The notes under the pieces are model-generated. The model ran no database searches and had not been told where the DNA came from. It saw only the letters and a program-made list of their open reading frames with translations. From positions 1 through 24,403 of IMG/VR virus record IMGVR_UViG_3300046740_000065: a stretch of DNA of 24,403 bases; one strand, 5' to 3'. Within the stretch, counting starts at the first letter, position 1, and every line of letters begins with the position of its first letter. Shown here in pieces: positions 11,555 to 20,423 of this stretch. The translations under genes were made by a program, and so were the position numbers. The DNA is from a virus.

Positions 11555-13893
11555 TGGCTACACTACCTTCTGACGAAATCCAGCGTCTCCTTAAAGAAGT
11601 AGTAGACCACTTCGATAAGGAAGATGTTTCTGTCCGTGAGCGACAAATTCGCACATGGCGCAGACTGAAGCTATTTTGGGAGGGTTTCCAGAAGGCTTGG
11701 TATTCCGAAGTTGCGCATGATTGGCGTATCTGGGACCAAGATGAACAAGGTGACGATACTGAGCAGTCCTACTATGACAAGCCTATTAACATTTTTAGGG
11801 CTTACTTGGAGTCAATTATTGCTGCACTTAGCATTACTATTCCTCCTATTAAGTGCTTTCCTGATGATGCGGATAACTCCCTCGATATCTCAACAGCGAA
11901 AGCGGGGGATAAGATTGCCCAACTGGTATATCGCCACAATGATGTTCCTCTTTTGTGGCTTCATGCTTTGTTTATTTACTGCACTGAGGGTATGGTAGCT
12001 TGCTATGGTTATCCGAAAGAGGATGAATCATACGGCACATATGACAAGAAAGAATACACTGAAGATACTGAGGACCAGCAAGTAACCACTTGTCCTAATT
12101 GTGGTTATGAGTTAGATGCTCAGCAAATGACGCCAGAACTTATGGCGATTCAAGAGAAGGCTGACCAAGCCTATGATGAGTTCATGCCTGAAGATGTTGA
12201 GGTTCAGGATGTTCTTCAGAATAGTGGTGGTGATGCAGATGATTTGTGTCCTGCTTGCTTGCAACTAATTCAGCCCCAACTCTCACAGAAGTCACTGATT
12301 GTAACTAGACTTGTTGGAGTAACTAAAGAACCGAAAACTAGAATCTGCCTTGAAGCATATGGTGGACTCTATGTTAAGGTTGCGAATTACGCGAGGAAGC
12401 AGTGCGATACACCCTATCTCATTTACGCGTATGAGACTCACTATGCGTTGGCTATCGAAAGATATGACCATCTGCATGGTAAGAAGTGGGAAGAAACTGC
12501 AAATAAGTATCGTGCAGCAGTAGGACCAAAAGACCCTTACGAACAGTGGGGCAGACTTTCACCGCAGTATCAAGGTGCATACCCGGTCAACACGGTTACC
12601 ATTAGGAACAATTGGCTTCGTCCATCTGCCTTTAATGTTCTCGCGAACAAGGAAGATATCGACAAGCTGAAAGGTTTATTTCCTAATGGGGCCAAGGTGG
12701 TTTTGGTCAATGATGAGTTTGCTGAGGCGTGTAATGAGTCCCTTGATGATTGCTGGACTCTTACTCATAATCCTCTTAGCGACTATATTCATTACGACCC
12801 CCTTGGCTTACTTCTCGTTAGCGTGCAGGAAATTACGAACGACCTTATCTCACTAATCCTGCAAACTATTGAGCATGGTATCGGTCAGACATTTGCTGAC
12901 CCCGGAGTTCTGAATTTTAATGCGTATCGTCAGATGGAATCAGTGCCGGGAGCTATTTATGAAGCTACCCCGAAAACTGGTAAGTCTATCGGTGACGCAT
13001 TCTACGAAGTGAAAACTGCACAACTCTCATCTGAGGTTATGCCGTTTGCGAACAATATTCAATCCCTCGCGCAACTTGTATCGGGCGCACTTCCATCACT
13101 ATTTGGTGGCGCGATGCAAGGTCAGGGAGAGACAGCTTCACAGTATTCAATGTCTCGCGCACAGGCGCTTCAGAGATTGCAGAATACTTGGAAGATGTTC
13201 ACCATGTGGTGGAAGCAAATCTTCGGTAAAGTAATTCCGATGTATATCGAAGAAGTGCAGGAAGATGAGAAAGACGTTCAGCGTCAGAAGGATGGTTCCT
13301 TCATTAACGTCTTTATTCGTAAAGCTGAACTGGAAGGAAAGATTGGTAGAGTAGAATTGGAAGCTAACGAAAATCTTCCAATGACTTGGAGCCAGCAGAA
13401 GGATGTGTTGATGCAGCTTCTACAGGCTGCTAATCCACAGATTCTGGAAGTGCTCGCTGCGCCTGAAAACCTTCCTATCATTCGTGAACATATTGGTCTA
13501 ACTGACTTCTACGTTCCGGGTGAGGATGATGTTATTAAGGCTAATGATGATATTAAGCTGCTTCTTAATTCTGCTCCTATTCCTACTGGTGACCCTATGA
13601 ATCCAGAGGCACCAGCAGTGGAGCCAGACCCTGTTTACGATAACCCCAAGATTGCATTTGAGGTTGTCAGGAAGTGGGTTATTAGCGAAGCAGGTAGACA
13701 GGCTAAGAACGATAATCCTGAGGGTTATCGAAACGTATTGCTCTATGGTGGTGCTTATCGTCAACTATTGATGATGAGTGCTATGAATGAGCAAGGCTCG
13801 GAACAGGCGCAAGGTGCTGCTCCTAATGCGAAGCCCAATCCTAAAGACCAAGAAGCACCCATAACTGGAGAAGAAAATGTTCAGACTCAGTAA
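11554..13893 (+). CDS. putative portal protein with a Cys-rich zinc-finger-like insertion, 779 aa
   Basis: Portal rings form the DNA entry vertex and bind the terminase and connector. Identity rests on size, position between terminase and scaffold, and an environmental-phage portal-like pattern: a helical N-terminus with RTWRRLKLFWEGFQKAWY, INIFRAYLESIIAALS, and a later SQYSMSRAQALQRLQNTWK helix. Seen: an insertion near 180-235 has C180-x2-C183 and C232-x2-C235, a four-Cys zinc site separated by an acidic loop. The C-terminus is Ala/Pro/Gln-rich. The GTG start overlaps the upstream TAG (TAGTG), and the 3' end overlaps the scaffold gene by 17 nt. Confidence 0.8.
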   Translation: MATLPSDEIQRLLKEVVDHFDKEDVSVRERQIRTWRRLKLFWEGFQKAWYSEVAHDWRIWDQDEQGDDTEQSYYDKPINIFRAYLESIIAALSITIPPIKCFPDDADNSLDISTAKAGDKIAQLVYRHNDVPLLWLHALFIYCTEGMVACYGYPKEDESYGTYDKKEYTEDTEDQQVTTCPNCGYELDAQQMTPELMAIQEKADQAYDEFMPEDVEVQDVLQNSGGDADDLCPACLQLIQPQLSQKSLIVTRLVGVTKEPKTRICLEAYGGLYVKVANYARKQCDTPYLIYAYETHYALAIERYDHLHGKKWEETANKYRAAVGPKDPYEQWGRLSPQYQGAYPVNTVTIRNNWLRPSAFNVLANKEDIDKLKGLFPNGAKVVLVNDEFAEACNESLDDCWTLTHNPLSDYIHYDPLGLLLVSVQEITNDLISLILQTIEHGIGQTFADPGVLNFNAYRQMESVPGAIYEATPKTGKSIGDAFYEVKTAQLSSEVMPFANNIQSLAQLVSGALPSLFGGAMQGQGETASQYSMSRAQALQRLQNTWKMFTMWWKQIFGKVIPMYIEEVQEDEKDVQRQKDGSFINVFIRKAELEGKIGRVELEANENLPMTWSQQKDVLMQLLQAANPQILEVLAAPENLPIIREHIGLTDFYVPGEDDVIKANDDIKLLLNSAPIPTGDPMNPEAPAVEPDPVYDNPKIAFEVVRKWVISEAGRQAKNDNPEGYRNVLLYGGAYRQLLMMSAMNEQGSEQAQGAAPNAKPNPKDQEAPITGEENVQTQ

Positions 13894-15193
13894 TTCACTA
13901 GTCCCTACACTCGCACCCGAATCTGAAGGTGGGGGTGGCGCTGCTACTATTGGTGGCAGTGGTGATACATCAAAAGAGGACATGATTGAATTCATGGCCG
14001 AAGATGATGACACCGAAAAGGAGACTATTCCTCTCGATGACAAAAAGGGCAAAAAGGAAGAAAAGAAGGAAGATTCTTCCGATGAAGATGAAGTGCCTGA
14101 AACATCGGAGGATGACGACGACGAACCTGAAGATGACGAACTCAAAGAAATCGAAGATGAACTAGAGGAGCCGTCAGAAGAACAGCTTGAACTTGTAACT
14201 CCGGTAAGGAGAAGGGATATTCTCAAGAAGTATCCCAACTTGTTCAAGGAATTTCCTTACTTGGAGAAGGCATACTATCGGGAGCAGCAATTCACTGAGT
14301 TGCTTCCAACTATTGCTGATGCTAAAGTGGCTGTCGAAAAGTCACAGACTCTTGATAGATTTGAACAGGACGTAATGAATGGTAATACTGAAAATGTTCT
14401 GAAGGCTGTTCGTGAAACCAACATCAATGGTTTCATGAAGATTGTTGATGACTATCTTCCTACTCTCGCACGCGTGGATGACAAGGCATACTTCCACGTA
14501 ATTGGAAATGTTACGAAGCACACCATCATGGCGATGGTTAAGGAAGCTCGTAACACCAAGAATGAACAGCTTCAGAATGCTGCACATCTTCTGAATCAGT
14601 TTGTTTTTGGAACATCAGATTTTCAACCCCCAACTCAGTTGGCAAAGGGTGAAAGACCGGATGATTCACGCGAGAAACAACTTACTGAACGTGAACGTGG
14701 TTTCGTAAGACAGCAATTTGAAACTACGCGCGGGGAGTTGAATACTCGCGTTAACAACACACTACGTAACACGATTGATGCAAACATTGACCCGAAATCG
14801 TCAATGACGGATTACGTTAGAAAGAATGCGTCTCGTGATGCGTTGGATACTTTGGAAACTATTATCAATCAGGATGGACGCTTCAAGATTCTGGTTGATA
14901 AACTGTGGGAAAAGGCTTTTCAGGAGAATTTCTCCAAAGCCTCTACTGATAGGATTCGTTCGGCCTATGTCAGCAAGGCAAAAACCCTATTGCCTAGGGT
15001 CATCTCAAAGGCACGTAATGAAGCCTTGCGTGGTATGGGTAAGAGAGTGAAAGACGAAGAAGATACGACTCCGAGAAGGGGTCCAGTTCCAGCGGGACGG
15101 CCACGTTCCCAAGATAGACCAACTGGCAAAATTAGAGATGCGAAGGATATTCCGAAAGGAATGTCATCGCTAGATTTCCTCAACTCTGACTAG
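13877..15193 (+). CDS. putative capsid scaffolding protein, 438 aa
   Basis: It lies between portal and major capsid protein, the usual scaffold position. Seen: a Gly-rich start, then a highly acidic region (about 35-110, Asp/Glu with a Lys patch), then long charged helices and a basic C-terminus. An acidic, helical protein that is not membrane-bound fits a scaffold guiding capsid assembly. GGAG lies 6 nt before the ATG, and the gene overlaps the portal end. A minor internal head protein is an alternative. A Ser-rich opposite-strand frame is an artefact. Confidence 0.7.
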   Translation: MFRLSNSLVPTLAPESEGGGGAATIGGSGDTSKEDMIEFMAEDDDTEKETIPLDDKKGKKEEKKEDSSDEDEVPETSEDDDDEPEDDELKEIEDELEEPSEEQLELVTPVRRRDILKKYPNLFKEFPYLEKAYYREQQFTELLPTIADAKVAVEKSQTLDRFEQDVMNGNTENVLKAVRETNINGFMKIVDDYLPTLARVDDKAYFHVIGNVTKHTIMAMVKEARNTKNEQLQNAAHLLNQFVFGTSDFQPPTQLAKGERPDDSREKQLTERERGFVRQQFETTRGELNTRVNNTLRNTIDANIDPKSSMTDYVRKNASRDALDTLETIINQDGRFKILVDKLWEKAFQENFSKASTDRIRSAYVSKAKTLLPRVISKARNEALRGMGKRVKDEEDTTPRRGPVPAGRPRSQDRPTGKIRDAKDIPKGMSSLDFLNSD

Positions 15194-15207
15194 CTAATTC
15201 TGGCTAG
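15190..15207 (+). promoter_or_regulatory. intercistronic hairpin before the capsid gene
   Basis: CTAGC (15190-15194) pairs with GCTAG (15203-15207) around 8 nt and includes the scaffold stop codon. It precedes AAGGAG of the capsid gene. It is weak as a terminator; it might set the high relative expression of the capsid gene by mRNA processing. Confidence 0.4.
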
Positions 15208-15222
15208 TTAAGGAGAGTAACA

Positions 15223-16485
15223 GTGGCTGTTGTTGAATCTCAGGTAGCGGCGCTTGAACTTGAGCGCGTTATCCCGAAGATTCGCACACTGTTTGAGCGG
15301 GATGACAAGTTCTACGCCAACATCAAGAAGCGTGACGTAGAGAAAATCTCGAACAGACAGATGCGTGTTCCTCTGGAACTGCGCCCCGGTGGAAGCTTTC
15401 AGTATTTCAATGCTGATGGCGGAGACTTGGGACGCGGTGGCGGTCCTACTTTCGACAAGGCAGTTCTCACCAGTGTATTCGTAAGCGAGAACATCGAATA
15501 CACGAAGCTCACTCAGTGGTCAACTGATGATGAGCGTAAGGCTATCACCAACGGGGTGCGTAGACTTACTGCGACTGCACTTGACGAGTTGCGTAGGCAG
15601 CTTGACGCACAAATGATGCAGGATGGCACTGGTGTTATCGGTGTCATTACGACTCCTACTACTTCAGGTGGAACAGACACGTATGTTTGTTCAACTGATG
15701 GTTTCGGCGTCCGTCTGATGCGTTTCGGTCAGACTATTCAGGTTTACGACACGACTCTTGCAACGCTGAAGGGTAGTGGCGTAATCACGAAGTGGGACGT
15801 TGAGAACAAGACAATCGACGTATTCCCTGCCATTGCTGGTGTTATTGGCACGGATAAGATTGTCACTAACGGTATTTCTGCGCCTACGTCCTTGCCCGCG
15901 CTGTATGGTGTGCCGTATCACCACAGCAACGCGTCAGCAGGAACATGGCTCGGATTTAGCCGTGCTGCTACCCCTGAAATTCGTGCAAATCGTGTGAATG
16001 CTGCGTCTGCTGGTTTGGCGCTTCCATTCCCACGTCTTGCCATGAACAAGGTGGGTAACCGTGTCGGAATCGACAATACATTCAAGCCACGCGCTTGGAT
16101 GCACCCTTGTCAGGTTCAGGCATACGAGGAAATTGGACAGCTTGTTATCCTCATCTCAAAACAGGCCAAGTCTGAAAACCTCGACATGTATTTCGGAAAT
16201 GGTGATGGCGGCGGTATGCAGATGGCTGGTGCATCTGTTACTGGCTCCTTCAACTGGGACAAAACTCGTATTGACTTTGTCGTTGACGAAGTGTGGGGAC
16301 GCGGCGAAATTCTTCCCATCGGATTCTACACCACCGATGGTCGTAAGATTTTCGAAATCCGTGGCCCTTCGGGTGGTGTCGTAACTGCTGACATCTTCTA
16401 TATGGTGTGCGGTATGCAGACGTTTGTTTCAAACCCTGCTGCCTGTGCCTATATTGATGCGTTGGCTGTTCCGACTGGCTACTAA
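15223..16485 (+). CDS. putative major capsid protein, 420 aa
   Basis: It follows the scaffold candidate and precedes a small beta-rich protein, the usual major-capsid position. Seen: no signal or membrane segment; an N-terminal helix (VAALELERVIPKIRTLFERD), the segment VPLELRPGGSFQYFNADGG, a long helix TATALDELRRQLDAQMM and a C-terminal strand region (GVVTADIFYMVCGMQTFVSN) compatible with an HK97-type fold, inferred. The GTG start has AGGAG 7 nt upstream. About 420 aa is normal. Inference: it forms the icosahedral shell. Confidence 0.8.
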   Translation: MAVVESQVAALELERVIPKIRTLFERDDKFYANIKKRDVEKISNRQMRVPLELRPGGSFQYFNADGGDLGRGGGPTFDKAVLTSVFVSENIEYTKLTQWSTDDERKAITNGVRRLTATALDELRRQLDAQMMQDGTGVIGVITTPTTSGGTDTYVCSTDGFGVRLMRFGQTIQVYDTTLATLKGSGVITKWDVENKTIDVFPAIAGVIGTDKIVTNGISAPTSLPALYGVPYHHSNASAGTWLGFSRAATPEIRANRVNAASAGLALPFPRLAMNKVGNRVGIDNTFKPRAWMHPCQVQAYEEIGQLVILISKQAKSENLDMYFGNGDGGGMQMAGASVTGSFNWDKTRIDFVVDEVWGRGEILPIGFYTTDGRKIFEIRGPSGGVVTADIFYMVCGMQTFVSNPAACAYIDALAVPTGY

Positions 16486-16496
16486 TAGGGGGTCCA

Positions 16497-16808
16497 ATGC
16501 CAAGCAATGACCTCAACTTCCAGAACCTTTCGTCGGTTCAGGGAGCACAGCAGCCAAAGCCCAACACTATTGCGTCAGCAACTGTTGTAGCACCTCAGTC
16601 GTTCATTTCGTTCATCAGTGGGACCGCTGCAATTGCAACGATTACCCCACCTGCTGACGGACAGCACGAATTGGTGTTCATTTTCACCACGACTACTCCC
16701 ACGGCGTTCACTACGTCTGGTAACATCAAGACTGTAGCTACGCCTTCCACAAGTGTTCCTGTGCTGCTGTTCTACGACCCCAGCACGGCGAAATACTACG
16801 TGAAATAG
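16497..16808 (+). CDS. small beta-rich head protein, 103 aa (decoration-like)
   Basis: Directly after the capsid gene, with GGGGG 4 nt before the ATG. Seen: a short polar N-terminus then a beta-rich domain (FISGTAAIATITPPADGQ ... SGNIKTV ... LLFYDPSTAKYYV). The domain aligns loosely with the 99-aa protein at 20123 (pattern I.GT..I.TI.P...G...GNI). Position and fold suggest a capsid decoration or stabilising protein; this is inference. Confidence 0.75.
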   Translation: MPSNDLNFQNLSSVQGAQQPKPNTIASATVVAPQSFISFISGTAAIATITPPADGQHELVFIFTTTTPTAFTTSGNIKTVATPSTSVPVLLFYDPSTAKYYVK

Positions 16809-16816
16809 GAGTTGCG

Positions 16817-17389
16817 ATGCCGAGTGTAGCGAGTCCAGTAGACATCTCACGAGCTACCCTTATCGAGGGTTGGATGAGTGAGCCTGAATTACTGTGGCTC
16901 GCTACACAGGCACGTAATCACAAGTATATTGTCGAATTTGGCTCATTTCATGGGCGTAGCGCGAGGGCATTAGCCGATAATATGATGCCCGGTGGCAAAC
17001 TATGGTGTGTTGACCCTTGGAGTCCACACTACAATATTAACGATTTGATGAATCAGGATAATCCTAATATCATTTCTACGGCTGTTATGCCGTATTTCAT
17101 CGAGAATCTGAAAGACCATATTGACGAGGGGCGTGTAGTTCCAGTTCGAGAATTCTCCCATCGTTTCAAATTGCCACAAAAAGTTCAAATGGTGTTCATT
17201 GATGGGGACCATTTGAAGGAATCGGTAAAAAGAGACATTCGGAGAGGTTTCGACCTGTTGTCAACTGGTGGACTACTTTGTGGGCATGATTATAATGCTC
17301 CGGGGTGGCCCGATGTGAAAGAAGTAGTCGATAACTTGATTGGTAAAGTAGAGGTAAATGCAACGATATGGTCAACAGTAAAGTCCTAA
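16817..17389 (+). CDS. class I SAM-dependent methyltransferase (Methyltransf_24-like), 190 aa
   Basis: Transfers methyl groups from S-adenosylmethionine to an unknown acceptor. Seen: motif I VEFGSFHGRSARALA (about 40-54), VDPW after the second strand, VFIDGDHLKESVKRDI (about 133-148, typical of Methyltransf_24) and GGLLCGHDY. GGAG lies 6 nt upstream. Its 3' end overlaps the glycosyltransferase by 22 nt, so the two are coupled. Sugar or glycan methylation is likelier than DNA methylation, because the partner gene is a glycosyltransferase and no DNA-target motif is seen; inferred. Confidence 0.85.
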   Translation: MPSVASPVDISRATLIEGWMSEPELLWLATQARNHKYIVEFGSFHGRSARALADNMMPGGKLWCVDPWSPHYNINDLMNQDNPNIISTAVMPYFIENLKDHIDEGRVVPVREFSHRFKLPQKVQMVFIDGDHLKESVKRDIRRGFDLLSTGGLLCGHDYNAPGWPDVKEVVDNLIGKVEVNATIWSTVKS

Positions 17390-18069
17390 TCACGGTGTCT
17401 ACTGGCGAATACGCTCGTAATGCCAATTTCTACGACTACTACCACATGCTGGATAAGCCACCGGGAGCTATCATTAGCTTCGTTCATGGTCGCTCACCAG
17501 CCAAATCGAGGAATATACTGATTCAAGCTGCTAAAGAACAGGAATGTTCTCATATCCTGTTCATTGATGACGATATGACTTATCCTGCTGATGGATTGAA
17601 TAAATTGCTTGAACACGACCTCGATGTTGTGTCGGGGCTTTATCTCAGCAGGTCTTATCCTCACCAAGCCGTAGTTTTTGACTTGGCAGATGATGATGGA
17701 CTCTGTTGTCCAATGTATTTGATTGAAAAGCCAAATCTAACGCCCATTGCAGCGGCTGGATTTGGTTTCCTACTTGTCAAAATGTCAGTTTTCGATAAGC
17801 TCGATGAGCCTTATGTTAGGCTCGGAGAACTTGATGAAGAAGAATGGTGTGATGATATTGGCTTCTGCAAGCGTATGCGCGAGGCTGGTATCCAACTATA
17901 CTGTGATTCGACCGTAATGTGTGGTCATATGGGCACAGTTACTATTGAACCTGAATGGGATGAAGAAAATAAGAGGTGGCTCACTGTTTATAACACTCGG
18001 GGGACGGGGAGAATCAAGACTCCTCAGATTCAGCCAAAACTCGAACGTCAAATTGAAACACAACAGTAA
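17368..18069 (+). CDS. GT-A-like glycosyltransferase, 233 aa
   Basis: Seen: an N-terminal Rossmann-like strand (KVLITVSTGEYA), HGRSPAKSRNILIQAA, the metal-binding FIDDDM (DxD-type, about 67-72), then VVSGLYLSR, an acidic cluster WCDDIGFC (about 168-175) and a C-terminal CDSTVMCGHMGTVTI that could supply a metal-ligand His. This fits a GT2-like glycosyltransferase moving a sugar from a nucleotide donor. It overlaps the methyltransferase. The target may be virion protein, phage DNA or host surface glycan; the sequence does not say. The next gene starts in its stop (TAATG). Confidence 0.85.
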   Translation: MVNSKVLITVSTGEYARNANFYDYYHMLDKPPGAIISFVHGRSPAKSRNILIQAAKEQECSHILFIDDDMTYPADGLNKLLEHDLDVVSGLYLSRSYPHQAVVFDLADDDGLCCPMYLIEKPNLTPIAAAGFGFLLVKMSVFDKLDEPYVRLGELDEEEWCDDIGFCKRMREAGIQLYCDSTVMCGHMGTVTIEPEWDEENKRWLTVYNTRGTGRIKTPQIQPKLERQIETQQ

Positions 18070-18641
18070 TGGATTTCCCAGAACTTCCAGAGGACGTTAA
18101 GATTATCAACCGAAGGTTGAAAGATATCTTCGGTATGGATAGTGTTAGCGGCGAAGCTATGTGGCGAGTCTCATGGTCAAATGACCAGTATGAGAAGCGT
18201 CTGACTAATTATACTCCCGAGGGTTTTGTGATGCTCTCGCCGGAAGTTTTGGAACTTCCAAAGTATCAGTGGGTAAAAGACCGTTGGATTCTGGAACGTC
18301 TATGTCTTGTTCCGGATATTCATGTAGGTGAATTGCCTACTCAAAGAGTGTCTTACGAGTGTATGTATCCGTTTCAGAACGCATACACAGAAGAAGCACT
18401 TCCACCGAATTACGAAGCGTGTGAGTTTGTAATCAATACTGTTTACGCTGCTATGGGAAAGAAATCCCTGCGTAAATATGTTGATGAGGAGGAAAATCAT
18501 CCAGTAGAAGTAAAAGAACAACGCATCAAGAAGCTCACCGAAGAACTTTTTGGTGACGAATCTTCCTTACTCGGCAGAACCATTACAGGTGAAGCCGTGG
18601 CTTATACTGGCAAGCCCAAAATTGAAGCCAGTCAGGAGTAA
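18069..18641 (+). CDS. hypothetical protein of the head module, 190 aa
   Basis: The ATG overlaps the glycosyltransferase stop; no ribosome binding site is seen, so it is probably coupled. Aromatic and acidic N-terminal part (YTPEGFVMLSPEVLELPKYQ), a middle with LPTQRVSYECMYPF, and a helical, Lys/Glu-rich C-terminus. No catalytic motif was recognised. Proteins of this kind recur in environmental phage operons, and a structural role is possible. Confidence 0.7.
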   Translation: MDFPELPEDVKIINRRLKDIFGMDSVSGEAMWRVSWSNDQYEKRLTNYTPEGFVMLSPEVLELPKYQWVKDRWILERLCLVPDIHVGELPTQRVSYECMYPFQNAYTEEALPPNYEACEFVINTVYAAMGKKSLRKYVDEEENHPVEVKEQRIKKLTEELFGDESSLLGRTITGEAVAYTGKPKIEASQE

Positions 18642-18643
18642 CC

Positions 18644-19381
18644 ATGTCTCAAGTAGGAGCATTCCCCGGAACTGATTGGAAGCGCAGGACAATTCGTGGT
18701 CCTGTCAATCAGTTTGACAAGGCAACCGTAGTAAGTATCTATCCGAAATACATTCTCGAAAAGAAACCGACGATTCAGCCGGGAACTTTCGAGATTCAAC
18801 CCGGAAGTGTTGCAAAACCTTCTATTCTGGTCGTAGGACCGAGTAGCTGGTGGAGAGATATCGACGAGGAACAGCCACTTCTGGAAATTCCTGTCGGTGC
18901 TATTCAGATTGCAGAATCCATCGTCAAGGATTATTGCAATGGAATCCTCGCGTGCGACATGGCTGAACAGATGCCGGGACTATTCTATCTTCCCGGTGCC
19001 AAGATGGACGCGAAGAATAATGCTGATATCCCTGCTACACTGGCATGGGTTCAGAAGGAATACAAGGGTGCTCTTGATGATGCTGAAAGGCGTCAGAAGA
19101 ACTGGTATTCACTCCTTGTAAAGATGGCAGATTCACTGTGGGCGCGCTCCAATGGAAACCCACTCGCTATCAGCGATGATATGCGAATGGCAGCGCGAGA
19201 GTTGAATCTCTCACAAATCAAGGACTGGATGAAAGACTTCCAGATGGTTGACATGGTGCGTTGTAAGGCTTGTGGTTCTCTCAAGAACCCGCTTTATCCA
19301 ATTTGCGCGGCCTGTCACTTCCCTGACCCTGACCATCCAATGACTAAGCAGTTGTTGGAAGCAAAGACAAAGACGGCATAA
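18644..19381 (+). CDS. hypothetical protein with C-terminal zinc ribbon, 245 aa
   Basis: GGAG lies 5 nt before the ATG. Seen: a beta-rich N-terminal part (about 1-85), a helical middle (NNADIPATLAWVQKEYKG and later LLVKMADSLWARS), and a C-terminal four-Cys zinc ribbon (CKACGSLKN...PICAACHF, about 205-226). No known enzyme motif. It lies between the modification genes and the connector-like gene, so a structural or assembly role is likely; the zinc ribbon may mediate contacts. Confidence 0.75.
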   Translation: MSQVGAFPGTDWKRRTIRGPVNQFDKATVVSIYPKYILEKKPTIQPGTFEIQPGSVAKPSILVVGPSSWWRDIDEEQPLLEIPVGAIQIAESIVKDYCNGILACDMAEQMPGLFYLPGAKMDAKNNADIPATLAWVQKEYKGALDDAERRQKNWYSLLVKMADSLWARSNGNPLAISDDMRMAARELNLSQIKDWMKDFQMVDMVRCKACGSLKNPLYPICAACHFPDPDHPMTKQLLEAKTKTA

Positions 19382-19382
19382 C

Positions 19383-20102
19383 ATGGCATCAGTAGATTTG
19401 GTCGGCGGCAACATAATGGACTTGTCGGCGTCGTTACTTAACGATACCGCTAAGACTGTCTATACTTATGCTGCCCAATCGCCATATCTACGGATGGCAA
19501 TGCAGGAGTTACGGGAGTTCTATGAACTCAATAGTATTCCCGTAACTCAGAAATCTACTGTTGCAATCGAAGTAGCTGCTGGTGTAACAGCTATTGAATT
19601 CAATAATGCTGGAACTCCACTCCTTCCTACTCTACCTGATGATTTCGTAGAACCCGCCCAGTTGTGGGAAAGGAATCACGGTATTGACCCCTATATTCCA
19701 ATGTCAAAGAGAGATTACCTTCCACACGATTTGGAAGGAGTCCAAACTAACAACTTCGTATACTACACATGGAACGGCCAGAAAATCGAGTTTTTGGCTT
19801 CCAATCAGGATAATGACATTAAAATGGACTACATCCTCCAACTATTCCCAGACGCGGGGGCAACTATCGACGAGAATACCATCATCAATGTAGTTAACGC
19901 GGCTTCTTTCCTTCAGTATCGAACTGCTGCTCTTTGTGCAGAGTTCATCGAACGTAACGAGACTTCAGCTAACGCGTTGAATGCTAATGCTGTCCTTGCA
20001 ATTGACCGGGCTACTGGTATTGGGGTCAAGGGTAAGCAGAACATTTCAACTCGTAGAAGGCCATTCCGTGCGGCCTATAAACGGCGCGGATTCATGACGT
20101 AG
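19383..20102 (+). CDS. putative head-tail connector/adaptor protein, 239 aa
   Basis: Follows the preceding stop by 1 nt. Seen: a helical N-terminus (LNDTAKTVYTYAAQSPYLRM then MQELREFYELNSIPV), typical of small connector proteins, a mixed middle with LPTLPDDFVEPAQLWER, and a strongly basic C-terminus (KGKQNISTRRRPFRAAYKRR). The position before the tail gene fits a ring joining the portal to a short tail, like P22 gp4-type adaptors. This is pattern-based, not a proven homology. Confidence 0.6.
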   Translation: MASVDLVGGNIMDLSASLLNDTAKTVYTYAAQSPYLRMAMQELREFYELNSIPVTQKSTVAIEVAAGVTAIEFNNAGTPLLPTLPDDFVEPAQLWERNHGIDPYIPMSKRDYLPHDLEGVQTNNFVYYTWNGQKIEFLASNQDNDIKMDYILQLFPDAGATIDENTIINVVNAASFLQYRTAALCAEFIERNETSANALNANAVLAIDRATGIGVKGKQNISTRRRPFRAAYKRRGFMT

Positions 20103-20122
20103 GAATCTGTGGAGGTGGGTGG

Positions 20123-20422
20123 ATGATTCCTGGACGTATTGCAAGGCTGAGTGAGGAAACTCAAGCATCAGCCACAGCTATTGGCCCCGTAAAGAGTGAT
20201 ATCGTCAAAATCACAGGGACCACTCAGATTGACACCATCGCGCCTGCTCCCGCGGGTGGATACACATGGGGTCAGTTGATTATTCTTATTCCTGTGGATG
20301 GTTCTGTCATCCTTGGAACTGGTGGTAACATTCTCGTAGGTATTACTGCCGTAATCAATCGTGCAGTATTCCTGACTTGGGTTGTCAGCCTCCAGAAGTG
20401 GGTAATCAACTCGGGCGTGTAA
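20123..20422 (+). CDS. small beta-rich protein, 99 aa, related to the 103-aa protein near the capsid gene
   Basis: GGAGG lies about 7 nt before the ATG. The VKITGTTQIDTIAPAPAGG ... GTGGNILVG ... WVVSLQKWVINSG layout parallels the 103-aa protein at 16497, suggesting a duplicated fold used at two virion sites. Located between the connector-like and tail genes. The exact role is unknown. Confidence 0.7.
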   Translation: MIPGRIARLSEETQASATAIGPVKSDIVKITGTTQIDTIAPAPAGGYTWGQLIILIPVDGSVILGTGGNILVGITAVINRAVFLTWVVSLQKWVINSGV

Positions 20423-20423
20423 A

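Noticed and set aside
13765-14247. 160-codon Ser-rich leftward frame
   Set aside because: It is the complement of the acidic GAT/GAA-rich scaffold N-terminus; poly-Ser is the expected artefact.
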